The notes beneath the pieces were generated by a model, which saw nothing but the letters and a program-made list of their open reading frames with translations, did no database searches and was not told where the DNA came from. The position numbers and the translations under genes were made by a program. A stretch of DNA of 23,246 bases, taken from assembly GCF_000988165.1 (NCBI RefSeq), contig NW_020169359.1, positions 1 to 23,246 of the forward strand, given 5' to 3'. The DNA comes from Vairimorpha ceranae (Eukaryota > Microsporidia > Nosematidae). Below, in pieces: positions 8,838 through 18,699 of the stretch. How positions within the stretch are numbered: the first letter of the stretch is position 1; each line of letters begins with the position of its first letter.

Positions 8838-10055
8838 TTAATTATAAGATTTATTAATTTCTTTTTTTTTATTTTCCTCAATAAAAATTAAAAATTCATC
8901 AAAAGAATTATAATAATCAGCTAACAGCGTACTTCTAACCCTAGATGGTTCTATAATGATAGCATTATTTTTTAAAGTTTTAATCTTTTGTAAAGCAACA
9001 TTGTCAGGTTCTAAAAGGTAAAAATAAATAATTTTACAAAGTTCTACATGAAAATTCATAAAAATGTTTAAATCTGATGTAAAAGGCAGAAATTGATCAT
9101 TAAATTCATAAAAATATCAGTAATGAATTGAAATAAATTAATTTAAAAAGTATATCTTAAATATCGCTTCATCATTATCATCAAAAACCATATAAAGTTT
9201 CTCTAAACAGTTCTTATGTTCCTTATTACCATCAAAATTATCAGTAACTTTTTTTAAACTAAATTTTTCTTTTTCCTCTGACAAATTAGTATTTAATATG
9301 TTTTTAAAAAAATTTGAATTTTTTTTACCACCTCCAATAAGAGCTTATTTAAAATATGCTGTTCTATTGACATTAAATATAGAACCAAAGATTTGAAAAT
9401 TTTGTCGATTCTGTATTCTAGCTTTTCTGAAAGTACATTATATTTTGACGCATTAGAATATATTAAGAATTTAAGAATGGGACAACTAATTACTATTTGA
9501 TAATTTTCCTCAATAAAAGTTTTTTCGGTTTGATCTGTGGGACTACAACCATTTTTCTGAGAAAAATCTTTTGAATATTTACAACTTGAACAAACTTTTC
9601 CGCTTATACAACAACTCCTCTTCAAATTCGGCTTCAGCGACATTTTGTTAACCGACACCTTACTTTCAGAAGTAGCACAATAATTGTACATCAACAAACG
9701 AGTTGATGTATTACTTTTTAACTTTTAACTAAAATTGTTGAAATTAATTGTTTTCTTGCAATAATTTTCACATTTATTGTTCATTGATCTAGTATTTAGA
9801 ATATGATTAAATGCAGTCGGGCACTTTGTGAAAGAAGATGCGCTTTTCATTATCGTTGGTTTTTTTGATACAAAAAATTTTGTAGAGGCAAAGTTTAAAG
9901 ATTGGACTTTTTTTAGATTTTTGTTTGATGTAATAGAATTTTTTAGACATTTTGACTGATCTTATCTTCAACATCAAATGTGGCATTTTTCAAGAAAGAG
10001 TAATCCGTAGAATTTACGCAAAAACAAAAAATAGCTAATTGGCAAAATATAGCAT
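8838..10055 (-). pseudogene. Decayed host-type gene with hydrophobic leader, family unknown
   Basis: On the minus strand a leader DAIFCQLAIFCFCVNSTDYS is readable from about 10056, followed by a Ser/Thr/Lys-rich segment (SNKNLKKVQSLNFASTKFFV around 9870-9930) after a shift, a TAA near 9730, then the open frame 9697-9293 with a cysteine group (CCISGKVCSSCKYSKD). Near 9345 a frameshift moves the readable protein into the frame of GGGKKNSNFFKN, which runs on to 8838 with only two stops, TAA at 9140-9138 and TGA at 9119-9117. The C-terminus is FIEENKKKEINKSYN. All pieces lie in order on one strand and look like one former protein of about 400 residues. A CCC lies at 10066-10064, but an ATG follows only eight bases later and out of frame. 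No transposon motif is seen. I infer a dead secreted protein gene; function is unknown. Confidence 0.5.
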
Positions 10056-10838
10056 CGTTTAATGGGATAATTTTTTTAATTTAAAAACTACAAAATATTT
10101 TTAATTAGTTTAATCTCTTTAAAAAAGGACAATTTTTTTTCAGATCTTTTTGTTTATATATTAAAGCTGTAAAATATTTTTTATAAATTTTGAAATTCTT
10201 ACAAAATTGTTTTTGTAAGATTAATTTAACATATAATTTTTTAATTTATAGGTTTCATTATTTATTGAATAAATGACTTTTTGTTTACTTTGGAGCTTTA
10301 ATATACATTATTTAATAATTTTTTTGATAAATAAAAGAGAAATGCAATTTTTTAATGTTTAATAATTTTTAACTTGGTAGAAAGAAATAAAAGCCATTAT
10401 ATAACACAATCAAAATCGTGTAATGTTTTAATTTATTAAGTCAATCATTTAAATTATTTGTTTATTAAAACTTCCTATGAGTATGAATTTGCAAATTTTA
10501 AAAGATTAAATGGTTTAAATTTTATTTAACAAGTTTGGGTTCTAATTCTAAAATTGACAAAAACTTTTAATAAGCTGTGAAATAATAAGTCATATAATTT
10601 TATTTTGATAAATAATTATCGTGTATTAAAGCTATAAAAAGTAAATTTTATTACTTAAATTTTATTATTTGTAAAATAGCATAAAGGATGATACAAAAAA
10701 TTTATAAGTAATATTTTTTTATAGCAAAAACACAGCATTTATAGTCTACGATCTTCACGAATTTGCCTATCTTTAAAAAAATATAAAAAATATCATTAAC
10801 AACTAAATTCAAAAAAAATCTTCAAAATATCATTATGT
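10056..10838. other. AT-rich intergenic stretch
   Basis: No coding remnant recognised. ACGAATTTGCCTA at 10757-10769 recurs at 13714-13726; each copy lies outside a Merlin remnant. Long T and A runs dominate. Confidence 0.35.
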
Positions 10839-11730
10839 ATACATTAGAACCTTTTCATTATTTTTGTATAAAATATGCCACCGTTTAAATGTATATTGGA
10901 TTAACCAGTTGCCTAAATAATCACGTAAAGCGCCATTTTCTTTCTTAATAGTACTTTTCATATGGTCTCAAAACCCTTCGATTTTATTCATGTGGATGTT
11001 ATCTACAAAAACTAAAATTTCCAAAGTGAATGACGATATGATATTTAAATTTAAATTTCTTGCAACTGCTAAATATAACGGTAGTCTATCGGCAAATAGA
11101 ATGCTATCATTTTTAATTTTAGGCATCAAGTCTGCGATTTAATGATTTTATATTGCGATCAGTACACTACAAAGAAAAAAATTCCTTTCTTTTGTTCGGT
11201 CTATTTCGCCTAATTTTAAATTATTTTCCCATATCATCGTCGCTTGTAGAATTTCTAATAATCATTTAAAGTGACAAAACGCTTTCATCAACTTCAACGA
11301 TTATACTACATTCCCCAACACAACAGCTCTTTTTTCAAAATAATTTTTGTAACTGCGGTATTAAACCCACAAATAACGGTAAAATTAATCAATAGTCTTA
11401 TTTGCTGGTCGAATGATTCAATTAATTTGATTTACAAGAATACACGTTGTGATTCTCAAAGATGATTAAACTATAATAAAAAGTAAGCCTATATAAAAAT
11501 TTCATCAAATAAGCATATTCCGTGATAATTCATTTTTTGCAAATAAAACAAACATGGTAAAAATCTTCAACCCCAAACCACATCATATGATCAAGGGTAT
11601 CATAGAAGAGTGTTTGAAGACAAATACTATTCCATAAAGTCACGTCAGTAATGAACCAGAAGTAAAAACTTACACTTTGCGATAGTAGTATTAGATATTC
11701 CAAAAAATATCGACAATTGAAAGTCATTTA
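10839..11730 (-). pseudogene. Merlin/IS1016-type (ISXO2-like) transposase, decayed, copy 1
   Basis: Reading the minus strand, a cysteine-containing N-terminal segment (DFYHVCFICKK near 11530-11560) is followed after shifts by VEVDES (11271-11300), the first catalytic aspartate block of Merlin/ISXO2 transposases. Then come NRPNKRKEFF with a DRN (near 11130-11200), corresponding to the conserved R-x(n)-F-x(n)-DR stretch, FADRLPLYLAVARNL (near 11050-11100) for the second aspartate block, VDNIHMNKIEGF followed by a TGA where tryptophan belongs (near 10980-11010), and DYLGNWLIQYTFKRW near 10875-10925 for the C-terminal R/K-W end. The D, D and E positions can all be placed, but stops and shifts occur between them. 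The order of blocks makes the family call secure; exact ends are not known. Confidence 0.75.
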
Positions 11731-12420
11731 AGTTGCACAATAAGAAATACAATAGTCTTGTTATTTTTGTTAAAGATAAAGTAGATTAAAACTAAGAAAG
11801 GGGTTTCTGACACCTCTTCTTTGTGCATCTATAACCCATATCTCCGACGCTTGCAAAAATTGACAACATTTTGATAATTTCCACGTCTTAGGCACAAAAA
11901 GGTAATGCTTATAAGAAAATTTTTAAGTACATCTAAATTAAAAAAATTTCATGGCTTATTTATTGTAATAATCATAAAAGTTATTTCAATTATTTTACTC
12001 CTTAAAAATAGTCGTTTATATATTTATGCAAAAGAGGGTGAAGGCTTTTTTATGTTATATGTGCTTTTGCTATTGAATTAAAACAACTTGTTACATTTAT
12101 GAATACAGATAGTAATAGTGTTGTAAATTCTACATTCAGAGTGTTGATTTGTTTTGTTTATGCTTATAGGTTTTATATCAATTAATTTTGTTGTTTATTT
12201 TTTAATTTATTTTTAATATTGTTTGTTTACAAACAATAACATTACTATAAATATAAAACAAAAAGTTACCCCATGAAATATTGGTAAGAAATAACTTGAC
12301 ACGAACAAGACAAGACACCAGAATATTCCAGACCTCATAGTGTGGGAAATATGGTGATTAAAAACGTATAAAACATAATTGAATCTTCTTGTAAAGACGG
12401 ATACGTCAAATAGTAATAAA
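11731..12420. other. Stretch between the Merlin remnant and the microsatellite
   Basis: No gene recognised. GGGGTTTCTGACACCTC near 11800-11816 could be a terminal repeat of the Merlin remnant on its left (reverse complement GAGGTGTC...), but no partner was found on its other side. Around 12295-12360 base composition is less extreme, but no protein motif was recognised. Confidence 0.35.
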
Positions 12421-12629
12421 TAGTAATAGTAATAGTAATAGTAATAGTAATAGTAATAGTAATAGTAATAGTAATAGTAATAGTAATAGTAATAGTAATA
12501 GTAATAGTAATAGTAATAGTAATAGTAATAGTAATAGTAATAGTAATAGTAATAGTAATAGTAATAGTAATAGTAATAGTAATAGTAATAGTAATAGTAA
12601 TAGTAATAGTAATAGTAATAGTAATAGTA
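12421..12629 (+). repeat. Perfect hexanucleotide microsatellite (TAGTAA)34
   Basis: 34 uninterrupted copies of TAGTAA from 12421 to 12624, then TAGTA before the sequence changes. Two imperfect units precede it (12411-12420). One frame is all stops (TAG-TAA), another encodes Val-Ile, and the third encodes alternating Ser-Asn. The Ser-Asn frame is open from 12395 and runs through the repeat into the frame ending at 12928, but has no ATG before 12632. Such purity implies recent expansion and likely length variation between isolates. Confidence 0.97.
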
Positions 12630-12642
12630 TTATGAATCAGGT

Positions 12643-12674
12643 GCCTTACGTCCCCCCAGTGGGGGACGTAAGGC
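12643..12674. repeat. GC-rich perfect hairpin next to the microsatellite
   Basis: GCCTTACGTCCCCC at 12643-12656 pairs perfectly with GGGGGACGTAAGGC at 12661-12674 across a four-base loop CAGT. The left arm overlaps the terminal repeat of Merlin copy 2. It is the most GC-rich 32 bases in the window. It may be a secondary fold-back of the terminal repeat or a target for structure-driven rearrangement. Confidence 0.9.
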
Positions 12675-12719
12675 TTCTGTTACATCATATTAATCTTTTA
12701 ACTCTTAAGTTGGTGACGC

Positions 12720-13600
12720 AAACAGAGTTAGATTTAGTAATTAAGGCAAATGAAAACGAAATTGCAGTTTTATTGTTTGAATGGAATTTAATTAAGATAA
12801 ACAGAGTTGTAGATTTTGCCATAAAAATATGCGCCTTACGCATAATTCTAAAGTTCCTGATAAGTTCAGATAGAAATTCTGCTTTTATGGTTTTAGAACT
12901 ATTGGAAAATCTCTTTTCTGTGGTCTAATTCTTGGCTCTTCTTATTTAAAAGTGATATCAAAACAATACTAAAGCAAATTATTACTATTCGTTAGGTGAA
13001 AATTATTCAGAAATCATTGAACGTTCAGGCATTGTAAAAACTCCTAAAGAAGCAGTAAAACATTATAGACAGACGAATTGCGATATTTTTCATTGATAAT
13101 CGCATTAAATTGTGAGTTCATAATATTTTTGTGCAAATAAATGAAAATAAGTTGAATTATAATCTGGAGAGTCATAGAGGTAAATTTTTACAGGACTGTT
13201 GGTGTTTCTGTATCGTAGATACATCATTTAAACCTGCATTGGATCTGCTACTATTGTAGAATACAGATCTGCAAGTGTTCTTATTACTATAATAAATTCT
13301 ATTGCTCAAGCCGGAAGTATTATATACTCTGATGAATGGAAAGCTTATAGAAGTCTATCTAGTTCAGATGATTATGACTATTACACTGTTTGTCAAAAAT
13401 ACAATTTTGTAGTTCCTATTACTGGTGTGCATAACAGCACGTAGAATCGTACAATAACAGGCTTAAGGTTCAAATTAAATCAAGAAAGGGAACGATTTTA
13501 GCTCAAAAAAAGCATTCTTATTAGAATTATTGTTTAAAGAGCAGCATACTACAGAACAATTTTCGTCTTTAATTAAATTATTAAAATGTTTTTTTTTTTA
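12720..13600 (+). pseudogene. Merlin/IS1016-type transposase, decayed, copy 2
   Basis: The N-terminal part falls in the open frame ending at 12928 and in a neighbouring frame (KVPDKFR and KSLFCGLILGSSYLK near 12850-12955), matching the cysteine-rich N-terminus of the family only loosely. The catalytic part is clearer: a block reading QINENKLNYNLESHRGKF (about 13134-13190), where the first catalytic aspartate has become asparagine; CFCIVDTSFKPA (near 13203-13240); IAQAGSIIYSDEWKAYRSL (about 13300-13358) with the second aspartate intact at 13331-13333; and a degenerate TVCQKYNFVVPITGVHNST (near 13385-13440) ending in a TAG where the glutamate region should continue. It is clearly different from copy 1 in sequence. 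It is inactive through shifts, stops and lost catalytic residues. Confidence 0.78.
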
Positions 13601-13625
13601 AACGGGGACTGAGAGAACCTGATTC

Positions 13626-15007
13626 GTATTGTTAAGAGTTAAAAACAACAGTATTATTTTTTTGAAATACTTTCTATGTATGAAAAAATATCGGGGTAGT
13701 TGCTTATTTTTCAACGAATTTGCCTACCAGTTTTTAATGCTTATTGATTTCTTGACTTATTGTCTTTTTTTATTTTTTTAGTCCCTATTTTTAGGTTGAA
13801 AAAAGATAAGTAAATTTGTGGAGAAGACCCTTCTATTCCTTAAAAAAGCATTCAGACTCAGTAATTTATAGTATGGACTGTAAAAACTACTTTGGTTAAA
13901 ATCATTGTAGTGGTCCGTAATATCTACAAAGTAGATTTAAAAGATTACTTTGAATTCTTTTTAATATGAAATTTTACAATATTTTTTATAGTAGTTAAAA
14001 AATCTCTGGTAAAATTTTCATTAAGCAGTTTGAAATTGGATATTAAATTTTTTGAATAAAAAGTACTTTAATATTTGCCCAGCTAATCTGCAGTGCAATC
14101 CCCACAAATTCTTTATACTATATTATTACATACTATTGGTTAAATACCTTTATTTTCTTCTTATTTTATATCAATGCCTTTAATTCTTATCTCCATCTAT
14201 TGATCTTCATCAATATTTTCATTTACATGTTTAATGTTGTTATTGAATTCAAATTAAAATGTTCTAAAAGGAATAATCATTTTTAAGCGAAGCTTTTGTT
14301 ATAAATTTTAAACTTATAAAGAATTTGTTTTGCGTTAATTGTGTCATAATTTACAGGGGTTTTACAAAATTTATTGCACCCGGTTTTAAAAATGTTTTTT
14401 ATGAAAGATAATAGAATTATTTTAAATCTTCTTAATTTTAAAAAAATATTCTACCAAGTTTGATTATGTCTTTCGAAGACCTGTCAGTAACATGTATTAA
14501 TACAATATTATTTCAAAAATCAACCACTACTAATTTTTTACATTTGGGCATGTTTTTATGATTTTAAAGAAATAAATTAATGATAATTTATATTTTGGGT
14601 ATAAATTTGTAATTTTAGAATTGAACTATTTTATCGTAAGATAAATTACATATAAACAAGTTTCTTAATGTAATTACTGTTGTATGATCTTGTACTTTTG
14701 TAGGCAAAAAACAAAGTGATATTTATAAAATTTTATTTAAATAAGCTCTTTGATAGCAAATAGTATAAAAAACTATATACTTACTTTATAATAATAATCT
14801 TATAAAAATTAAAAAAGGCTTTTACAGAATGTTATCATAATCATAAGCTTTTCATAAAATCTGTGATTAATATTTTAAAAATTTTATTTGTTTAAAATGA
14901 TAAATAATTTATAAATTTTATTTATAAATGTTTTGAAATACATTTATTATTTAACTAAAGTTTACCTTCCTAGTAAATTTAAGCTATTTATTTTATTTTT
15001 TATTAGT
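13626..15007. other. AT-rich intergenic stretch upstream of gene B
   Basis: No coding remnant that I can assign. GGACTGTAAAAACTACTTT (13874-13892) resembles GGACTGTAAAAGCTGCTTA (19432-19450) at 16 of 19 positions, possibly two ends of one transposon family. GCTATT at 14983-14988 precedes the gene B start signal by the same distance as in gene A. Confidence 0.4.
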
Positions 15008-15015
15008 CCCTAATG
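15008..15015 (+). promoter_or_regulatory. CCC-N2-ATG start signal of gene B
   Basis: CCC at 15008-15010, TA, ATG at 15013. Preceded by AGTCCC as in the TGTCCC of gene A. Supports the ATG at 15013 as the true start. Confidence 0.75.
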
Positions 15016-15336
15016 AATTCTCAATTTTATCAAAAAATATTTTTGCTTAGTTTTTCTTTAACAAATGCAAGTTCAATTAATGAAACTGATGTGCAAAACG
15101 ATTATGAGTTAAATACATACGAAAGAATTTACCACAAAAAATTAGAATTTATTTTAGCTGATATGCAAACTAGATTGAAAAAATCAAATGATACTGTTAA
15201 AGGGCCTTATGAAATATCTTTCTTGGGCCTTGTGAGAGATCGTAAATTACTTTATATGTGCCTTCGGTTTTTATTTTCTCCGTTTTGTTTTTATATCATT
15301 GTATTATTATTTTCTAAATTTTTACAAAGTGAATAG
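15013..15336 (+). CDS. Gene B: small secretory-pathway membrane protein, possibly truncated by a TAG
   Basis: 107 residues to the first stop. Residues 1-20 form a hydrophobic leader (MNSQFYQKIFLLSFSLTNAS), with NET and NDT sequons downstream. Residues 21-78 are a charged, helix-forming segment (YERIYHKKLEFILADMQTRL), and residues 79-104 a membrane segment. TAG at 15334-15336 follows SKFLQSE. The same frame then continues for 36 codons and supplies a second membrane segment and a charged tail, so that the extended form (144 codons plus the internal stop) has the layout of gene A: leader, polar ectodomain, TM, short loop, TM, tail. The upstream CCC signal is intact. Either this is a recent nonsense allele, a sequencing error, or a shortened functional protein. 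Family and function are unknown. Confidence 0.62.
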   Translation: MNSQFYQKIFLLSFSLTNASSINETDVQNDYELNTYERIYHKKLEFILADMQTRLKKSNDTVKGPYEISFLGLVRDRKLLYMCLRFLFSPFCFYIIVLLFSKFLQSE

Positions 15337-15447
15337 ATAGAAGAATCATTTTTTTATTGCTTCTTGGTTATCGTTTTTGTACTTCTTTATTTTGCTGTGT
15401 ATGACAAATGTAAAGAAATGGCACTATTTATAAATTCTACATGGTAA
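15337..15447 (+). other. In-frame continuation of gene B after the TAG
   Basis: 36 sense codons in the same frame ending at TAA 15445-15447. It encodes IEESFFYCFLVIVFVLLYFA and then VYDKCKEMALFINSTW: a hydrophobic span of about 18 residues and a polar end. It corresponds in position and character to the second membrane segment and tail of gene A, so it was probably coding until recently. Confidence 0.55.
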
Positions 15448-16849
15448 AGTAAAATAAATGATTTAATTTGTATTGAAATATCAATCAATTTTATTTTAAT
15501 GGGTTCACGTTATGGTTAAAAAAATTTAGTACTAGACTATAAATTTGCAAGCAGCATATTTTCAGATGGATGACATAGAAAACTTTGTTTAAAACTGCCA
15601 CGATATGCACATAAAAAGCTTAACATCTAAGTTAAATTAATAGTCTGAAACAAAGTGGTTATAAACATGTCTTAGATTTTGCAAACAATACAAAATTGCA
15701 GTAATCTTTTAAATGTATTGAAAAAAATTTTTTAATAGCATCAAACAAAAATGCTTTCATTTAATAAGATTTTACGTAGAATTACAAAGAAATGGCTTTG
15801 TATAGCAAAAATTTAATTTTGTGCAAATACAAATCATATTTTCGCGTATATAAATCTCTAGCATTATTTCTAAGTAGGCACCCTGAAGATAAGAAATTTT
15901 CTAAAAAGCACGCTCCTAAGCCTAAAAGTTTTTGTTAGCATTGATGTATTTATTTGTAGATCTGCTATCAGTAATTGCATTTTTCTTAGTCGTTGTTTGC
16001 TGATGATGGTTGCTGCTCATGATTTTCTTGTACATAAAAAATATATACGGGTAAACTACAATTAAATATTTTTAAAAAATTTATTTTAAAGGGAAAATAA
16101 TAAAATAAAAGAAATTAATATTATGTGGTAATTATATTACAAAAATTAAATAATTTGTAGTTTTTTTTACAGTTGGTTACATAATTCTATTCATTTTTAT
16201 CAATGTTTCGCTTACATTTTTAAGCAGCAACTTTAGAAGTATTTTGTTTTTTTTGCAAAAAATAAACTCTTTAATTAGTTTAAAAATGTGCAGCAAGATA
16301 TAATTTGGCCTGCTGTCATGGATTTTTTTATGAAGTATATGTACCATGGTTTTATGCAATTTACGATACAAACTATTAATTTAATATTTTATATTGATAA
16401 AATATTTATAAATAATAAATTTTTTAGTTAAAGGTTAAATTATTATTTTGCGTTCAAATTATTTTATTAAAAGAAGAAGATGATAACTCAAATTGCTTAA
16501 AATTTTTTACCTGTAAAAAAACAAAATTAAACTACATTCCGTTGCATAACCCTACGATATCCTTATTTTTATCATTAAACTCCACCAAAATTGCACTAAT
16601 CTAAAAGTTTATTGACATTAATTAATGCAATTTTTTATACTTGGTTTTATTACTTATTTATATTACTAGATATATTTTATTTTTACAATAAAATTAAAGA
16701 TTTTTTTAAAAAAAGTATTGCATAATCTTACGAATGTAAAAGTTTTAATTAACTTTTTGGCACAAAAATGTTTAAAATAGTAACTTTGATAGCCCTTAAT
16801 GAGTAAAAAACTATCTATTTATAATTCTGAAAACCTTGTTATTATTTTA
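15448..16849. other. AT-rich intergenic stretch
   Basis: No gene or transposon motif that I can support. A 64-codon minus-strand frame at 16177-16371 has no CCC signal and only a low-complexity lysine/leucine composition. A less AT-rich patch around 15880-16020 was inspected in all frames without recognition. Confidence 0.35.
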
Positions 16850-17460
16850 CTTAATTAAGCAAAAGAGGTCAATTTCTGAAAATGGCAGCAGATAAGCAAA
16901 TCACGTGCTGTTATTTCCAAATACATAAAAGATCCTGTATATTATGGTAAAAAAAAGCCACATGGTCGTCTTAAAAAGGTCTCTCTTAGAGCGCAGTCAA
17001 AATTATATAAAATTTAGCAGTGGTAAAAATATAACAGTGAATAATTAAAGCATATTTTAGATTTAAGTATTATATATCTACCATAACAAAATTTTTAGCA
17101 AAAGATGGCGAATTAAAAGGAGTGTTGTACGCCATAACTCTGCTTTAAATTTTAAACATAAAAAAAAATAGAATTTTATTTTCAAGTAAATAAATTTTTG
17201 AGACCAAGTAGGAAGAAATTGTATTTCTAGGTAAAAAAAGTTCATTCTTGATTGCCTAGATGGATATAACTGTTATTGAACAAGTATTTGATTAAAAAAA
17301 TTGTATATTTACGCAGAGCTATTGGCGGACCTTCAGTCATAGTTTCAAGTTGTTTTAATTATTTTAAAAAATCAGAATTGGCTTTTATTTCGGAAAATAT
17401 AGAAAGTTTAAAATATTAAGATTGGTGTCAGAAATTGTTTTAAAAAAAGTACAACTTTAC
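16850..17460 (+). pseudogene. Tc1-like transposase, decayed, third copy (different subfamily)
   Basis: Reads SKSRAVISKYIKDPVYYGKK from 16895, then PHGRLKKVSLRAQSKLYKI: the DPxxYGxKKxxGRxKKxS linker typical of one Tc1-like subfamily. After shifts come ITKFLAKDGELKG, a basic stretch, a SDEKxF-like block decayed at about 17230-17260, LDGYNCYW-like residues, and YLRRAIGGPSVIVSSCFNYF with KKSELAFISENIESLKY (about 17310-17420), the degenerate GGGSVMVWGCFSYxGKSELAFI block. The second catalytic block is not recognisable before the LINE fragment begins. Subfamily differs from the elements at 7632 and 20239 in its linker sequence. Multiple stops make it inactive. Confidence 0.75.
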
Positions 17461-17539
17461 AAAAAAAACTTAATGTAGAAGATCTACTTATAAAAATCCA
17501 AATGCAAAAGCTTTACAATAATTTGAACTTGAAACATTC

Positions 17540-18262
17540 ACATAGAAAGTTGTATTTGGAATCAAGGAAGAAAAAATATCACCACTAGGCTCGTTATCAT
17601 GGTTGACAAACGGAAATAACCCGGTTACAAGAGAAAGTACTCTTTGCTATCTTTAAGATAGAAATATGTTCTTTGGAGCCAAAAAAAATTGTTCAAATTG
17701 CAGAGAAGCAAATTAAACTGTTGATCTCATTGCTTCAAAGTAAAAAAATGCTAAATGGCAACTACGTGCGTTGACACAATGAAGTTCTAAAATGCATCCC
17801 CCGTTTTTTGTAATAAATACCATTAAAATTAAAAAAGAAATTAAGAAATCACTCTGTCCAGGAAATCATTAAGTAAAAAGGTATAGATTCGGGTAGACTC
17901 GTTCGTCAAAACGTATAGTAAAGTTAAAAATAATAGACCTGGCTTGATAGCCATAGATAAGAAAAAAAGAGATACTAATCATAGAAGTTGGCATAATTTC
18001 ATTAAAAAACCTGATAAAGGTTAAAAGTGAGAAGCAAAGATAATATGAAATTATTAAAAACAAAATGACACTGTTATATGGGGTTAAGACAACTATTATA
18101 CCATATGTACTAACTTGGGGTGTTATAGTTACTAAGTTTTTCGAATTATACAGACGAATATTGAAAATTTTAGATCATATCGAGGCTTACGTTCACTCTT
18201 TAGTCTTGGAGAAAAATCTAGAAAGCATTTCTTTAAAGTACAGACGAGCTCGGAAATTTTAA
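17540..18262 (+). pseudogene. R4/Dong-like non-LTR retrotransposon, 3' tail: zinc knuckle plus restriction-like endonuclease
   Basis: In shifting frames the plus strand reads SPLGSLSWLTNGNNPVTRES, then CSNCREAN with TVDLIASK (near 17695-17745), then NGNYVR, a TGA, and HNEVLKCI (about 17757-17800): the C-x2-C...H...C / Y-x2-R-H-N knuckle that precedes the endonuclease in R2/R4-type LINEs. Next come RVDSFVKTYSKVKNNRPGLI (17885-17950) and EILIIEVGIISLKNLIKV (about 17970-18020), the PD-(D/E)XK-like endonuclease core; its PD is here PG (17938-17943). The last open block, 18065-18262, reads MTLLYGVKTTIIPYVLTWG and ends LESISLKYRRARKF. No RT domain is present upstream, which fits the usual 5' truncation of LINE copies. 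It is dead in this copy. Confidence 0.7.
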
Positions 18263-18690
18263 GAACCTGGCGAGGAAGATAAGCTATGGCAATGGTCCCA
18301 ATTAGCGAACAAAGTGAGCCCAATCCTTTTCAGAACAAAAATTAGTTGATAGTGCATTATAAATAAATATTTTTAGATTGGCGTGGCTATGTTTGTAAAA
18401 ATTTTCGAAAATACTTTTTAAATAAGGTTTATTAAATTTTTCATTTACAGGATTTTTTTTTCTAGTATCTCTTTTGATAATTAATCCGCATTTTCATTAT
18501 AGTTTTTGTTTTTTTTTGTGTACGTAAGTTTAATTTTTGTATTTATGGTTTTTAATGTTTGCTTACTAACACTAATTAATTATTAAAATAATATCGATAA
18601 TTAAACAACAAATACAAAACAAAAGTCTTTACTGTGTGGAATACTATAAAGATACACCGAATAACTATTTATTCTCATTTATTAATAAAC
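18263..18690. other. AT-rich stretch after the LINE tail
   Basis: Probably LINE 3' untranslated sequence followed by intergenic DNA. No poly(A) tail or target-site duplication was identified with confidence. Confidence 0.35.
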
Positions 18691-18699
18691 AAAATTAAC

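Larger units (their letters stand above)
12634..13625 (+). mobile_element. Merlin/IS1016-type DNA transposon copy 2 with TIRs
   Basis: The left end GAATCAGGTGCCTTACGTCCCC (12634-12655) and the right end 13604-13625, read as reverse complement, agree at 16 of 22 positions, including nine consecutive bases (GAATCAGGT) and the closing GTCCCC. A Merlin-type transposase remnant fills the interval on the plus strand. Total length is about 1.0 kb, normal for the group. Flanks GTATTATG-like on the left and GTATTGTT on the right could be an eroded 8-bp target duplication, which is uncertain. The left end touches the microsatellite. Confidence 0.65.

Noticed and set aside
11271..11465. Plus-strand 64-codon frame
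   Set aside because: Antisense to the Merlin catalytic block VEVDES on the minus strand.
12421..12629. CRISPR-like or tandem regulatory array
   Set aside because: A simple hexanucleotide microsatellite without spacers.
12632..12928. 98-codon open frame starting after the microsatellite as a separate gene
   Set aside because: It begins inside the terminal repeat and hairpin of a Merlin element, and its later part overlaps the decayed transposase N-terminus; no CCC signal two bases before the ATG.
16177..16371. Minus-strand 64-codon frame as a small gene
   Set aside because: No CCC signal, biased Lys/Leu composition expected from AT-rich DNA, no recognisable leader.
18132..18323. Minus-strand 63-codon frame opposite the LINE endonuclease end
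   Set aside because: The plus-strand reading has family motifs and continuity; the minus frame does not.
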